Origin: Clitopilus passeckerianus
Lineage: Eukaryota > Basidiomycota > Agaricomycetes > Agaricales > Entolomataceae
Reading direction: 5' to 3'
DNA length: 64,000 bases
Assembly: GCA_944990035.1 (NCBI GenBank)
Contig: CALYLX010000156.1
Location: forward strand, 675,925 to 739,924
This document shows positions 1-11,709 of this stretch, piece after piece. Positions within the stretch are counted from its first letter, which is position 1. Every line of letters starts with the position of its first letter. The position numbers and the translations under genes are program-made. A model generated the notes under the pieces. That model did not search any database. It had not been told where the DNA came from and worked only from the letters and a program-made list of their open reading frames with translations.

Positions 1-2
1 CT

Positions 3-296
3 TCCGAATCCAGCGTACCCTCTACCAAGGACAGCCAGAAGGACAAGAAAGGGACCCTCCAGCACTCTCCCGTCTCTATAATTGCGACTCCACAAACTTC
101 GTCCATGATATGCTCGTTCCCTACCCCGCCTCGCCCTCCAGCACCAAGTACCGCATACCTCAAGACGGGAACTTGCAGTGTCAGGGAACAGAAAAACTCA
201 AAGAAGCCGACAACGCCGAATGTCCGCGAACGTCTCACCGCCTTCCAGATATACCAATTCGCGGAAGCGCTACATTGCGAAGGCCGATGGTGAGGT
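3..296 (+). CDS. possible 3' fragment of a gene cut by the left window edge
   Basis: A plus-strand frame is open from the window edge to a stop near 296. Its translation is rich in Ser, Thr, Lys and Pro and ends in a short segment containing RERLTAFQIYQFAEALHC. I recognise no domain. Two other plus frames are also open for about 100 codons here, so the choice of frame is weak. It may be the disordered tail of a protein that starts left of the window, or chance. Confidence 0.2.
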
Positions 297-1037
297 GTTC
301 TCCGGGAAGAGGCCTCTTGTGTTTGAACAGGTGGATAACAGGAGGTGTACTATTATGGCTGCGTTTCAGTAAGTGTTCGCGTTTTGTTGTTTAGTCTCTA
401 GATTCCTGGTGCGGATGTGAGTCCCTGTCTCGGCCTTGGCCAATCTGACACACTTCTATGAAGTCGTGATGGGCTGCGAGGTGGCCTCTCGTACCTTCTT
501 TCGTACACGAAGACACCACCGGCGTGGTTTTGGATAGGGAAGCCTTCTAAAGGGTTATCTCCTCTTCCAGCTCCGACCTAGAGCCCAGCTGTTAGCAGCC
601 ATTTCTTCTTTCCTCGCGCACATATTTCGTCCTCCTAATCAGTTTTCCGTGTCAATATAAACACTAAACTGACCAATTCTTTCTTATTACAGCCTCCTCT
701 TTGGTAAATGGGATGTCTTGGAGAAGGCGTGGTACTGTCTCGGATGGAGGGATGGATTATGCATGAGACCCTACAACATCGGATACTTGACAGACGGGCA
801 GGTGAGGTCAGATGTGTGAACTATGTCACCTCACGTCCATGGGCCAGAAGGATTGGAGATGATTCAGAATCACATCGATGGCTATTCATGCTTTATTTTC
901 TAGATACCATTATAGAATATAGTAGAATGATTTGCTTTCAGTCGGAACTGTATATAAAGTGCCCTCCTACGGTTCGTAAATGGTATCGTAAATTCAGGGG
1001 CGCTTCGCGTTCAAGAAGCACATAACTACGGACAATG
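297..1037. other. intergenic stretch without a recognisable gene
   Basis: No convincing coding exon is seen. A 105-codon plus-strand frame at 708-1025 has no recognisable domain and is probably chance. The stretch separates the left-edge fragment from the 3' end of the first DUF6535 gene. Confidence 0.5.
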
Positions 1038-4000
1038 TTATATTACCCAACGGTCGTTTGTCAGTGGTAAAACAACTAATGCCTGGGTCATGGGCGAATG
1101 GTGGTCACCATGAGTATGTTCATCATGGACGACACCTAGATCTCCCTCAGCACTGATGATCGTGCCATCTCCAGGGCTACCTGAAGGGGCAGGTGTGGGC
1201 TTCAAAATCCCGGAGTGCATTGGATCGTCACTCCAAAGGCCCGCATATCTTTGAAGGAGGCGCTCGAATTTGAGGAGCGGAATACAGTCAAATTGCTGCC
1301 TACTTTGGAACTCCCTGATTGCCTTGCAACGACTGGGTGTCGGGTAAGATCCTTCATACCTGCACTCTTTAAATTTGCGCATCGACTCAGGGGAAAGCAT
1401 TAATTTCGCTGCTTTAGCAAGATTTTGAGCTGCCTCCTCCGACTGAGGGGGTTTCAGGCTGGCCCAAAGGACCCACATCAACGATATGATACGTCCTGTG
1501 TTCCGAGATAAAATTTTGGAATCCGCACTTGCCCACCATTCGCAGATGGCCAACGTGTATTTCGAGAAAATATCCGCCATGTCTGGTCCAATGACAGCGC
1601 CTGCGCTGGGGTCGGCCCTCGAAGTTGCAGACAAATATATGTCCCTAACTCTAAAGAGCCCGCTCTCAACGGCAACGTATAGGATGAAGTCCAACGCATC
1701 AAGAATGTCGTTTGTCGCAATGGGATTGTCAGGTGATTGCAGAAAACGCCGAAGCAGTCGAGCTGTAAAGATGATGACTCGGGAGGCCTTGGCATTGTCA
1801 CCGAAGGAGGGATCATCCCAACTCCACGACGTCTCTCCAAGACGAAGCACATTCTGCTCAACATAATGGTGCACGATTTTCCCTGCTGTCTCCTGAGGAG
1901 TATCGACTGTCACGGCCCTCATTCCCAACATCGTTTCCAGAGCCATTTGGGATGTATCCTTGTTATCGTCTTTCATACGATCAGCCCTTTCTGGCGAGTC
2001 TGGATATCCATCGAGTATATGAGCGCATGCGGACCAGACGCCCCCGACATCTGGCGGCCCGTATTTCGATCCATAGGCATAGAACTCGGCATAAATAGCC
2101 TCCCTCATGCCATTGCACGAGACTCTGTCTACCTTGCACATGCTGAAGGCGCTAGTACGTCCTGCGCATATGCGCCACGTAGAGCCCCAGCCATCCAGCT
2201 CTGCTCGTTTGGAAAGAAATTCTAGCACCAGGTATGCGTCCCTCCAGGCCAATTCTGGAAGTTGCAGACAGAGGCCAATGATTACGTCTAACCTGGCCAT
2301 CTGTCCTTGAGAGAAGGCTTTCTCTTTGCCAACTTGCGGTACAAGCGCTCCATAATCGTCGATTGAACCTGGATATATATGCCAGTTCTTAAGCGCGACT
2401 GAGAATGAGCTGTCAGGTTTTGCGTCTCTCGAGAGATACGCGCGGAGAGCCGAGCTACTCCTTTCAAACTCAAATGGCTCCAGTTCGCTGGAAGCTTGTA
2501 GGAAGTAGCGAGTTGCACGTGCTGCCTCACAGGGAGTAAGGCGAGAATCAACGGCGCAAAGTACCAGAGCAGATACGGCATATTTACGATCAAGCGTTAT
2601 GCCAGATTCTGATTGGCAGCCATCAGCAAGTGCATTCAGAAGATGTTGCGAGAACCAGGCTTCCCGCGATGTCTTCATCAACTCAAACCGGCCACGTCGT
2701 TCCCCGATTACAAACGCTAGGACCCATAGTGCCTTCGGGCACGCAATGGAGCAGCGATTACGATGCTTCTCATCGAACCATGAATTCGACGCGTTGGTCA
2801 TAAGGGAAGTCATCCTGAGTAATATATCGGCTTGGGGGTCTGAGGTCTCAACAATGGTTTTAATGAGATGAAGGTTGTTGTCGTGTATGCCAGTTGGGCC
2901 ATAAATAACGTCAGGCAGTGCTTCAATAAACGGGAGGAGCTCTTGATCGTTTGTGAGCGATGAGAGAGTCCAGGAGGTACACTGCATATCTCGCCGCGGG
3001 TCGGGCTTTTGGGAAGCAGCCAACACCTCATCTGAAAGTTCGCGTAGCTTTTCTGGCTGAGGGGAAATTTCCGGGACCTTTTCCGAGGGTAATTCAATTG
3101 GAGATTGAGGGGGCTCATAGACCACGGGAAGATAGGGGAGGATTTTGAGGAGAGCAAGTGCAGAAGACAGAAATGATCGGATGGACGTAGAACCAGACGT
3201 AACAAGAGCAGTGAATCTGTGCCAGATAGAGGGTGGGCGTACGGGGTAATGAGGATAACGAAGGGTAGGAAGGATGGGGAAAATCATGGCATGTGGTGCA
3301 TATACAAATGCACGGGAGACAATAGACTGGGGGCTTTTGAATAATCTCCTAGCAAAGGGAAGAACCGCACTTGCAAATCTCTGCCGTACTTTCCCTCCAA
3401 TCGGAAAAGAGCTCCGCGCAAATGCTTGTAACACCTTCCAAGCAACTGGAGACAATGGGGTTTGGTAAGGCGAGTTCAGGGATATCAATGGCAAGATGGT
3501 GAAGCTGGTATAAATGACCGTGACCGTTGTCAATGCCACAACGACAATATATGTCAAGACCAGGTTGACATCGCGCAAGAACGCAATTAACCCGCCGAGG
3601 AACGAGAAGAGAGAGAGATGGAGGAGGGAGGGGATGACGTTCACGACCGTATGCATCCGGAAGTTCTTCAGCCCGAAGTAGAGAAATGAGAGCAAACGTG
3701 CATGGGCTGTCGACGAGCGGAGTTGACCAGTCTTGTGTATGAATTGTCGGCTCCACTGTTGCACAAATGTGGCAAGGAATGCACAGCAGAGGGCGAGGAT
3801 GAGGCTCGTAAACCACAGAATGTTGCAGGCCAAAGCTGCTGGCGTTGGTATGAATACGTCGTCGGGCACCTCGGTGATGCTGCTGCTGCTGTTTGAGAGG
3901 GCGACCAGTTGGCGTAGAAGAGCCACTGAAGTATCGGCAGGGTCCTCCTGGAGTTTTTGATAACTTTCAATGACAAAAGCGGTGAGGACGGCCGAATAGA

Positions 4001-4289
4001 GACCGGACTAGAATTAATTCATTGCTCTGTGAGTAGATGATCAAGATGGTGTAAAGCAACTCACAAAGACGAGAGTGACATCCATGTCGTCCTTCCAGCT
4101 CTGAACAAGGCCTTTGTCGTATTGCTCCGCTTCCTGGACATAGATCTCCATGAGTCTGCCACATGCTTCGTCACTCAACTTTTTGGCAACGTCAGGTTCT
4201 GATATTAATAGGTTTGAATGAGTTCACAACACTGAAAACAGATCTACGAGCGAAGTAATACCAGACGAGCTTGCTTGCGGATCGTTCAT
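1038..4289 (-). CDS. DUF6535-domain membrane protein, paralog A
   Basis: Three exons are read on the minus strand: 4262-4289, 4065-4198 and a long exon 1038-4007, with GT...AG introns between them. The protein begins MNDPQASSSEPDV and then carries the conserved acidic segment YVQEAEQYDKGLVQSWKDDM. Hydrophobic segments follow: GLYSAVLTAFVIESY, CNILWFTSLILALCCAFLA before VQQWSRQF, a segment around VVNVIPSLLHLSLFSFLGG, and one ending near TVIYTSFTILPLI. This pattern is what I recognise as DUF6535, a family of unknown function frequent in agaricomycetes. The C-terminal ~700 residues are soluble and probably helical, with no known catalytic motif. It is about 1,015 residues and aligns along its whole length with the genes at 5282-8205 and 11710-14738. 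The family call is firm; the function is unknown. Confidence 0.85.
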
Positions 4290-5281
4290 AATTGGACACT
4301 AGCAGGAGGGTTCGATAAGGGAAGACGAAAAACGCTGCCCGCCTGACACCCTTCCTGCCATTTACATGACAGTGAGTCGTTCACGAGTTGACGGGAGTTC
4401 CCTAGACGGAGTAATGTCATTTAGTGCCATTTTCCTGTGTGGGTCCCTTGTGGGTCCTTTGCAGGTCCATTGATCCTTTGCAGGAGCCACGATGCATGAG
4501 GACTACATAACTCGTGACAAAAGTAGCAGGCCTGAATTGCGAGCAGACTCATACTCGGGGAAAGACAAGGAGGAGCTTCCATATCCTCGCAGAGTCGGTG
4601 AGCACAAGAGGGAAAGTCCATGATCAAAGTCATTTGCGTCAACTCCGGATCCGCCAAACCATTTGAGGCTTGTAACTTAATCGACTCATCAGCAGGCTAA
4701 CAGCCCGTAAGTTATAATTCTCACGGGAACATTTGCCGTTGCTGCACTTCCGGAAGTGTTCTTCGAATTCGCGTCTACAATTGTCAGATGCTGACGGATC
4801 TCGATGTTCTATTACAGGGATCTATTGGCGTATTCATGTTGCGAAGTCATCGTGTTTCTGTCAACTCGCTGAATTCCTCCGCGAAGTACGGGTTGAATTT
4901 TATCAGCTCACGGTGAGCTCTCCAAGTAGACTCTCTCAGACCCGTCCGTTGTAGCCTGAAGGGATCATTTCGAATTTCGGTCCTGGTTATTATGCATTAT
5001 GTTTCATCGTCCTTTTAAAGAGTTTATACTCAATTGGCAAAGAAAGAAATGGATCTCTACTTTCGTAAATTCATAAATGGCATACAGTCGTGCGCAAGAA
5101 ATCCATGGGAGGGGGTTCGAAAAAAAGGAATCCGGTATAGCAATACAAATGACATTGTTAAATAACCGAACGGTTATTCGGTAATGGTGAAGAGAGTGGA
5201 AGTTATGGGTTGGACGAGTCGGAACCACGGCTGAGGGCTGAACCTTCCCCTTTACCGGCTGTTGCAGCATCTCCAGGTTCG
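4290..5281. other. intergenic stretch between DUF6535 paralogs A and B
   Basis: About 1 kb holding the 5' flank of paralog A and the 3' flank of paralog B. I see no coding exon; the short open frames have no recognisable content. It presumably contains the promoter of paralog A. Confidence 0.5.
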
Positions 5282-8205
5282 TCAGAAAGACATCGTCTCC
5301 CAACTCACAGACTCGGCGTCTCCAACCTCGCTGTATTTGCGCAAGATGGCCTCCAAATGGGCCAAAGGAACGTGGTCACTCCACCTCAAGAAGTCGTTAA
5401 CAGCTGTGCAGCGAGCAGGCACCCTGTTTGGTTCTTTGGACCTGCATTCCTCGACCTTCTGCATTGATTCGGGGGAAAGCATCCATGTCGCCGCTTGTGC
5501 TAGATTTTGACGCGCATGCGACTGAGAAAGCTTGAGACCACCCAAAACAACCCACGCCCACACTATGATGTCAAGTGCATTACGGCTCAGTGCCTCTGAA
5601 GGCGTCTCCATCCACCATTGACAGATGTCCACAGTGGTTTGAGAGAATACGTCTGCCAACTCTCCACTAATCGCCCTTGAACCAACTTCGGGATGCCATC
5701 TGTCAAATAGCTCGTGCTGGTAGCTGATGAATAAAATGAACTCGAATGCATCCAGAATGTCGTTTGTCACGATAGAATCGTCCGTTGATGATAGAAAGCG
5801 CTTGAGAAGTCGAGTCGTCAAAATGACGACCCGGGAAGCTTTGACATCTTCGCCGTCGAAGGGGCCATCCCAGCTCCATGATTTCTCCCCAAGACGAAGC
5901 ACATTTTGTTGAACATATTGGCGAACAAAGTCGAAGTCGTTGGATATCTCTGCTGTCCCCTCGGGAGGGTCCTTTAAAACGACCCCCATTGCGACCATTG
6001 TTTCCAGAGCTAGCTGGACAGTATCACTTTCATGATCCACCTGGTGCTTTGGGTCGAGGTGCTCGCCTAATATACGAGCGCATACGGGCCAGATTTTATC
6101 GGGGTGCGTCGTATGATTGGGATCGGAGGGGAGTTGGGCGTAAATATATTCCCTCAGGGCCATGCACGAACGCCTGTCGACATCGCATTTATTGAGGCCA
6201 CGCGGGGTCGTACACGTTTGCCATATCCTCCGCGTAGAGCCCCAGCCGTCAAGCTCTGCCCGTTTGTGAATGAATTCTACCACCAAAGCAAGGTCTCCGT
6301 CGGGTAGTTCTGGAACTTGCAGACAAAGGGCAATGGCAACGTCGAACCTGGCGACCTGTCCTTCAGCCAAGGGGTACTCTTTGCCTATCTGAGGCACAAT
6401 GCTGTGGTCATCGAGGGATGGATTTGAAAGCAGAAGTCCGAGTAAGAACGATCTGTTATTAGGTCCCAGGTCTCCGGAGAGACACTTGCTGAGAACCGAG
6501 CTGCTCCGTTCAAACTCAAATGGCTCGAATTCTTTGGAAGCTTGCAAAAAGTGGCGGATTGCGCGCCCCGCCCAAATGGTGTCAATGAAAACGTCCATTG
6601 AACAAAGTGCCAGAGCAGATACGGCATGTTTGCGATCCAGGGAATTGCCTGATCCTCCCCGGCTGCCATCGCGAAGGGCTTCCAGAAGATGTTCTGGAAA
6701 CCAGAATTCCCGGGGTACCTTCTCCAGATCGAACTGGGCAGGTCGTTCGGCGAACAGATACGCGAGGGCCCACAATGCCTTTGGGCAAGCAATGGAACAA
6801 CGTGTACGATGTTTCTCATCGAACCAAGAACTCGATGCATTGGTCATAAGGGATATGATCCTGAGTATGATATCGGCTTGGGGCTCTGCGGTTTCGACGA
6901 GGGCTTTGATGAGATGGATGTTGCTGTCGCGTATGCCGTCAGGCCCATATATGGTGTCGGGCAATGCTTCAACGAAGGGGAGGAGCTCTTGATCGTCAGT
7001 GAGCGATGAAATTGCCCAAGTCATGCACTGAATATCCCGCCGTTGATCAGACTTTTGGGAGACAACCATCACCGCATCGGATAATGTGTACACGTTCTTT
7101 GAATACGGCCCTGGGGAGGTATGTGCTGCAAAATGATTGCGGAAGGTCCGAAGGAATGTATACGGGGAGGATATGTGGCCTTTGATCCTGTGCCACGTTG
7201 GGGAAGGCTGAGGGGAATGGTGGGCAGTAGGGAGGGTGGGGAAGTGAATGGCATGCGTTGCATACATGATAATACGTGAAACTCTGGACTGTAGTTTCTT
7301 GGACAGAGTCTTGGCTGGGAAAATGACATTTCTTGCAAGTCCTTGCCAGACCCTCCAGACAATCGGAGAGAGGGGGGTTTGGTACGGGCAGTTCAGAGCT
7401 ATCAAAGGCCAAATAGTAAAACCAGCATAAACCGCTGTGACTATTGCCAGCGCTCCAACGACAATGTATGCCAATACTGAATTGACATCTTGCAGGAATG
7501 CGATCAACCCGCCGAGGAACAGGAAGAAAGAGAGATGGAGCATGGAGGGGATCACGTTCACAACCGTGTGCATATTGAAAGCCTTGAGTCCAAAATAAAG
7601 AAAGGATAACAGGCGGGCATGGGGCGTCGGTGAACGAAGCTGACCAGTCTTATGCAAGAACTGTCGGCTCCATTGCTGGACAAAGGTAGCAAGAAATGCG
7701 CAGAAGAGAGCCAGGATCAGGCTCAAGAACCACAAAATGTTGCAAGCCACGGCTGCCGAAGTTGGTTTGAATCCGTCCGTAGCTGCCTGGGCGGTGCTGT
7801 CGTTGCCGTTGGGGGATGTTAGCTGCTCCGAAATACGCTGAAGCAGCACGACAGAGGCATCGGCGGGGTCTTCCTGGAGCTTCGAATAACTCTCAATGAC
7901 GAATGCAGTGAGAATTCCAGAGTATAGACCAGCCTAGCGTAGTGCAATTGTGAGTTTGAGAAAGGGTATAGCGAGTGTTATGGTTGGGAAGACTTACAAA
8001 GACAAGTGTGTTATCCATGTCGTCCTTCCAGCTTTGAACAAGCCCTGTATCATATCGTTCGGCTTCCTGAACATATACGTCTAGAAGTCTTCCGCATGCT
8101 TCGTCATCTGACTGCTTGTTATCGAATGCTATTAGGTCATTCACAGTAAGAAAAGCTCGATGTTGGCTCGATGGTAAATTTTTCTTAAAGCTAACCTGTA
8201 TTCAT
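5282..8205 (-). CDS. DUF6535-domain membrane protein, paralog B
   Basis: Same gene plan as paralog A: a tiny first exon (MNTA...), a second exon with the segment YVQEAERYDTGLVQSWKDDM, then one long exon. I take the start at 8205 because it puts the second exon in frame through an intron with GTTAGC and AATAG borders. Hydrophobic segments match paralog A, including CNILWFLSLILALFCAFLA and a segment around SFFLFLGGLIAF. The protein is about 910 residues. It is shorter than A because the linker after the membrane domain lacks much of A's Pro/Glu-rich stretch. The soluble C-terminal region keeps blocks shared with A, such as HAVSALALCSM and ELDGWGSTRRIW. No catalytic motif is recognised; function unknown. 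Confidence 0.85.
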
Positions 8206-8805
8206 TGGGTTGACCTTGGACCACACGAGTTGCTGGGAAGTGGATTCGAAGAACTTGAGAGGCTGAACCTTGGCCTTCTTCTGATATCGAGCATGCTGGA
8301 TGTCACTTTCGGTGGAGTGGGTGTTTGCTTGACAGGAGCCTATTCAGTTCTGGGATTGGAATGGTTCACCGGCTCAGCGTGCCGATGGTATCCGGACCAA
8401 CAGAATGCAATGGCTTCAAAGTTATAATCGCGATTTTCTTAAATTGTCTGCTTGTCCAATAAACTCGACTGTGCTCTTATAAGGTCGGCTTTAAGACCGG
8501 CTGTAAATTCTACGCTGTAGATACTCTGATAGATACCCTTCCGGGTGTTGACGCTGGATTTTGGACCCTGACTAAGACTTTGATAGTCACAGGGCAAAGT
8601 AAGGGAATTCCATTACGGATTTATAGTACTACAAAGAATAATTGATATTACGCGGTAAGTCTGATGAATATGTAAAGAGTGCATTTATAAATAAATTAGT
8701 GTGTAAATGCAATGCGAATGTAAGATGTGAAGATGATGCAGATGTAAAGGAACGTCTAAGAGATAATGTTTAAACGAGAGGATGGTTCAATCAATCGAAA
8801 GACCG
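8206..8805. other. intergenic stretch, likely 5' flank of paralog B
   Basis: About 600 bases, AT-rich toward 8600-8770, between the start of DUF6535 paralog B and the 3' end of the beta-lactamase-like gene. No gene, tRNA or repeat is recognised. It should contain the promoter of paralog B and the 3' UTR of the hydrolase gene. Confidence 0.5.
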
Positions 8806-10723
8806 TTAGTTTTTGTCCCAGTAAATCTCAGCCCGCTCCCTGATGGTTTTGCCGCTGGTGGGAGGGATGCCACCGCCCAAGATACCTTGCCAGACACCAG
8901 TCATGCCGAGACCGACATGTTTGCCCTGGACATCGAACTCGGCAAGAGCAACCTGGTTGCTACCTTTGGGGCGAGGGTTGTAAGTCCAGAAGGCATCCTT
9001 CTTCTTATCAGCGTCCTTGCTAACAACGGGAGTGCTGCTGATCAAGCTGATGTTGAAGACGTTGTTGTTGAAGTGCTCCAATTTCATGTGGGAGAACCAG
9101 GGAGAGTCGTATTCGGCAAGGAGAGTGGGGACGTTGTTGTCAAAGGCACCGGGGAGGATAGAGGTGAGGTTAGCAGTGAGTTGCTTGCAAGCAGCGGTGA
9201 GCTTCTTGGGAGCAGGGTTGATGAGGCAGAAGTTGAGCTCGCCATATCCAGGGTTGGAGAACTTGCCGGCGAATTGGGTAATGTCGAGGGATGGAGCCTT
9301 GGGTTTAGCAGGGCGGGCAGTGGCGGGTGCTGGGGGAACAGACTTGATTGCCTTGTACCTAGCATTCCAGTCGACTGGCTCGAGACCAAGGGCACGGTCG
9401 TAGATGTAGTTCTTGATGGCTTCACCGATTTGCATACCGTGCTCGTTGTCGTTGGAGAGAACCGAGATACCGATACCATCATTGGGCATGCGGGAGATTT
9501 GGGTGTTGAAACCTTGGATGAAGCCTCCGTGCTCGAGGATGTAGTGGCCACGGTAGTAGAGTTGAAGCTGAGCAGCACCATACATGGGGATGGAGTACTC
9601 GGGGAAAGAGGGGAGGTAAGGGCCAGAAGGGATGATGACAGAGGCAACCTTGTCGATAACTGCTTCAGGGATGACTTGCTCGCCAGTGTCGGGGTTCTTT
9701 CCCTTGAGGAGAAGGGCCTTGAGCCATTGGGCCATGTCAACACCGGTGGTTAACATTCCTCCAGCACCGGAGAGAACGTTGCCATCGTCATTGGCATCGA
9801 CGCCAGCCCACCAACGTTGCTGACGGGGTGCTCCTCCAAAAGGATCCTTGTATGGGTTCCAGCCACCACGAGACATACCATAGGCAAGCTTTCCGGGGGA
9901 GGTGAAGGCCTTCTGGTAGTTGAAGGTAGAAGACTTCATGCCGAGAGGCTCGAAGATGTTCTTGGTGGCGAAGCGAGCGAAGGGAATGCCAGTCAGCTTC
10001 TCGGGAACATAGGCCAACATGGTGAAGACCACGTTGTTGTAGAGCCATATGTCACGGAACTCAGCAGCCTGACGATGGAATCCCAGCTTCTTTGTCTGGA
10101 GGGGGGACAATCAGTATCCTTCCCACGTGTGACATCATTCTAAGAGACTTACGACTGTCTGAACGGTATCAGAGTAGTGGTAAGCGAAGTCATGGCCCGG
10201 ATATCCAGTACGGTGGCTCATGCAGTCCAATAGGGTAGCCTCCTTCTTCGCGACCGGATCGGTCATATTGAATTCAGGAAGAATGTCGGTCATCTTAGAC
10301 TCCCAGGTGATAGGCTTCTTAGAGAGAGATGGGTTCTCAATGAGAAGACCGGTGGATATGACATTGAGGAGCTGGCAGAAAATAAAATCAGGATTGGAAT
10401 GACAAGGGAGGAACGCAAAGCTAATTTACCTTGGTGTTAGAAGCGATGTTGTAGTAGGTGTTCTCGTTCACGAGATCACCTTCGCCGTTTGCAACACCAT
10501 ATCCCTTCACTTCGGTAACCCAATTGCCCTTCTTGTCCTGTTGGACGAAGGAAACTGAGAGACCCCCAGGGGAGTTCCATTCCTTGAGCATCTTGTTGAT
10601 GAAGTCATCCGTCTTCTTGTCAAGGATCTTGTACCCCTTCTTTTCGTCAATCGTCGCCGCAAGGGCAGACTGAGTGAGAAGAAGATAGAACGGAACGAGG
10701 CTGAGGAGTGCTTGAAGCTGCAT
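8806..10723 (-). CDS. secreted beta-lactamase-fold serine hydrolase
   Basis: Three exons on the minus strand (10430-10723, 10153-10371, 8806-10095) give about 600 residues. The N-terminus has a typical secretion signal, a hydrophobic run LQALLSLVPFYLLL followed by SALAA. The class C beta-lactamase/penicillin-binding-protein motifs are all visible: SNTK (Ser-x-x-Lys nucleophile motif) at the exon 1/2 junction, YNN (Tyr-x-Asn) in LYNNVVF, and HGG in LEHGGFIQGF in place of Lys-Thr-Gly. Family members act as peptidases, esterases or amide hydrolases, and the fungal substrate cannot be told from sequence. The C-terminal ~180 residues form an extra beta-rich domain. The gene sits between two DUF6535 paralogs with no evident functional link. 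The fold call is firm; the substrate is unknown. Confidence 0.88.
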
Positions 10724-11279
10724 GGCGAGCTAGATTCGAGTCCGCTGTGCGACTTGAAGCAAATGGGTTGATGAGATTAGTCCCTAATTCCAAGGTAGGT
10801 TTTATACGGATAGCATCCTCGTACTCTCCAGACAATGCTGGCCAATACCAGGCACAAGCACAAGCACCCGCTGTCGGTGTAGCTGTGACGGGATTAGACG
10901 TGGTGTTGAAACTGGAACATAGCAGCCTTGGCATGCAAGTCAATTAGGCTGTTTCTCAATTGATCATGAACGAAACTGTCGAAGCGCCTTCAAGAAGAGG
11001 CTTAGCAGTACTTCGCGAGTGCTGGGCCCGATGCTTGCCATGTCAAGGACCTGACTACTGAATGAATTGAAGTCCGAAGAAAAATTGACGTAAAGCTCGG
11101 AGAGCGTTAGTGGCAGAGCTGCTTACCTCAGTCCGCTCGTTTTATCGTCATGGATTTGGCCGACACAAGCACATAGAAAAATGACATGCATCTACTCCTT
11201 TTCGACATTCACCGTATACAGGAGATCCGGTAAATAGAGTCTATGAAATGCAACTTCGTCTGAGAATCGTCCAGTCATG
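10724..11279. promoter_or_regulatory. 5' flank of the beta-lactamase-like gene
   Basis: This 0.55 kb lies upstream of the hydrolase start. I see no coding exon. A run TTTATACGG near 10800 on the plus strand is AT-rich, but I would not call it a promoter element. The promoter placement is inferred from position only. Confidence 0.3.
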
Positions 11280-11648
11280 CTACCACCACAAATGAGTTAT
11301 GAAGTGCAATGGCAAATAATCATTTTTGAACAGTGATCGCTTACGGTCGAGTATGATTAGCATGTCGTCGTCCGACAATTCAAAAGGGCGGTTACTCTGT
11401 GCAGGCGGATCTGGAGAAGCAGGCGGCGACGGGTATGAGTCCACAGGACTCGTCGGTATCTTGATGCTTCTTGGCGGAGCCACTTGAGTTCGGCGGGTGA
11501 TGGTCAGTTTCTGTCGTGGTAGATGATGCGCTTCGTGGGTATGCCGAATGTAGGCCAGACCCTGTTGACTTGGCGAATGCGAAATCGGGAGGACGGTTAT
11601 TATTTTTCCACCTCTACAAGGCCTACCTATACGGACAGGTTCCTGCAC
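11280..11648 (-). CDS. small hypothetical protein, Pro/Ser-rich
   Basis: A 122-codon frame on the minus strand contains a Pro/Ser-rich stretch (SPVDSYPSPPASPDPP) followed by FELSDDDMLIILD. A good splice donor (GTAAGC) lies right after the LIILD codons. Splicing from it to the TAG near 11281 would end the protein almost at once, giving about 102 residues. No domain is recognised. It may be a real short gene or a remnant of a longer one. Its 3' end is just downstream of paralog C's stop, counted along the plus strand. Confidence 0.3.
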   Translation of the reverse strand: MQEPVRIGRPCRGGKIITVLPISHSPSQQGLAYIRHTHEAHHLPRQKLTITRRTQVAPPRSIKIPTSPVDSYPSPPASPDPPAQSNRPFELSDDDMLIILDRKRSLFKNDYLPLHFITHLWW

Positions 11649-11709
11649 TCTAAGTTTGGCATAGTAAAATGTACAAAACGGTTCAAATGTTCTACTGGAT
11701 TAGCATTGG

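Noticed and set aside
1486..2225. Open frames on the plus strand opposite DUF6535 paralog A
   Set aside because: They are antisense shadows of a long, clearly coding minus-strand exon and have no domain of their own.
8782..9753. A 323-codon plus-strand open frame
   Set aside because: It lies entirely opposite the third exon of the beta-lactamase-like gene, which carries real active-site motifs. The antisense translation is Val/Gly/Asp-rich and featureless.
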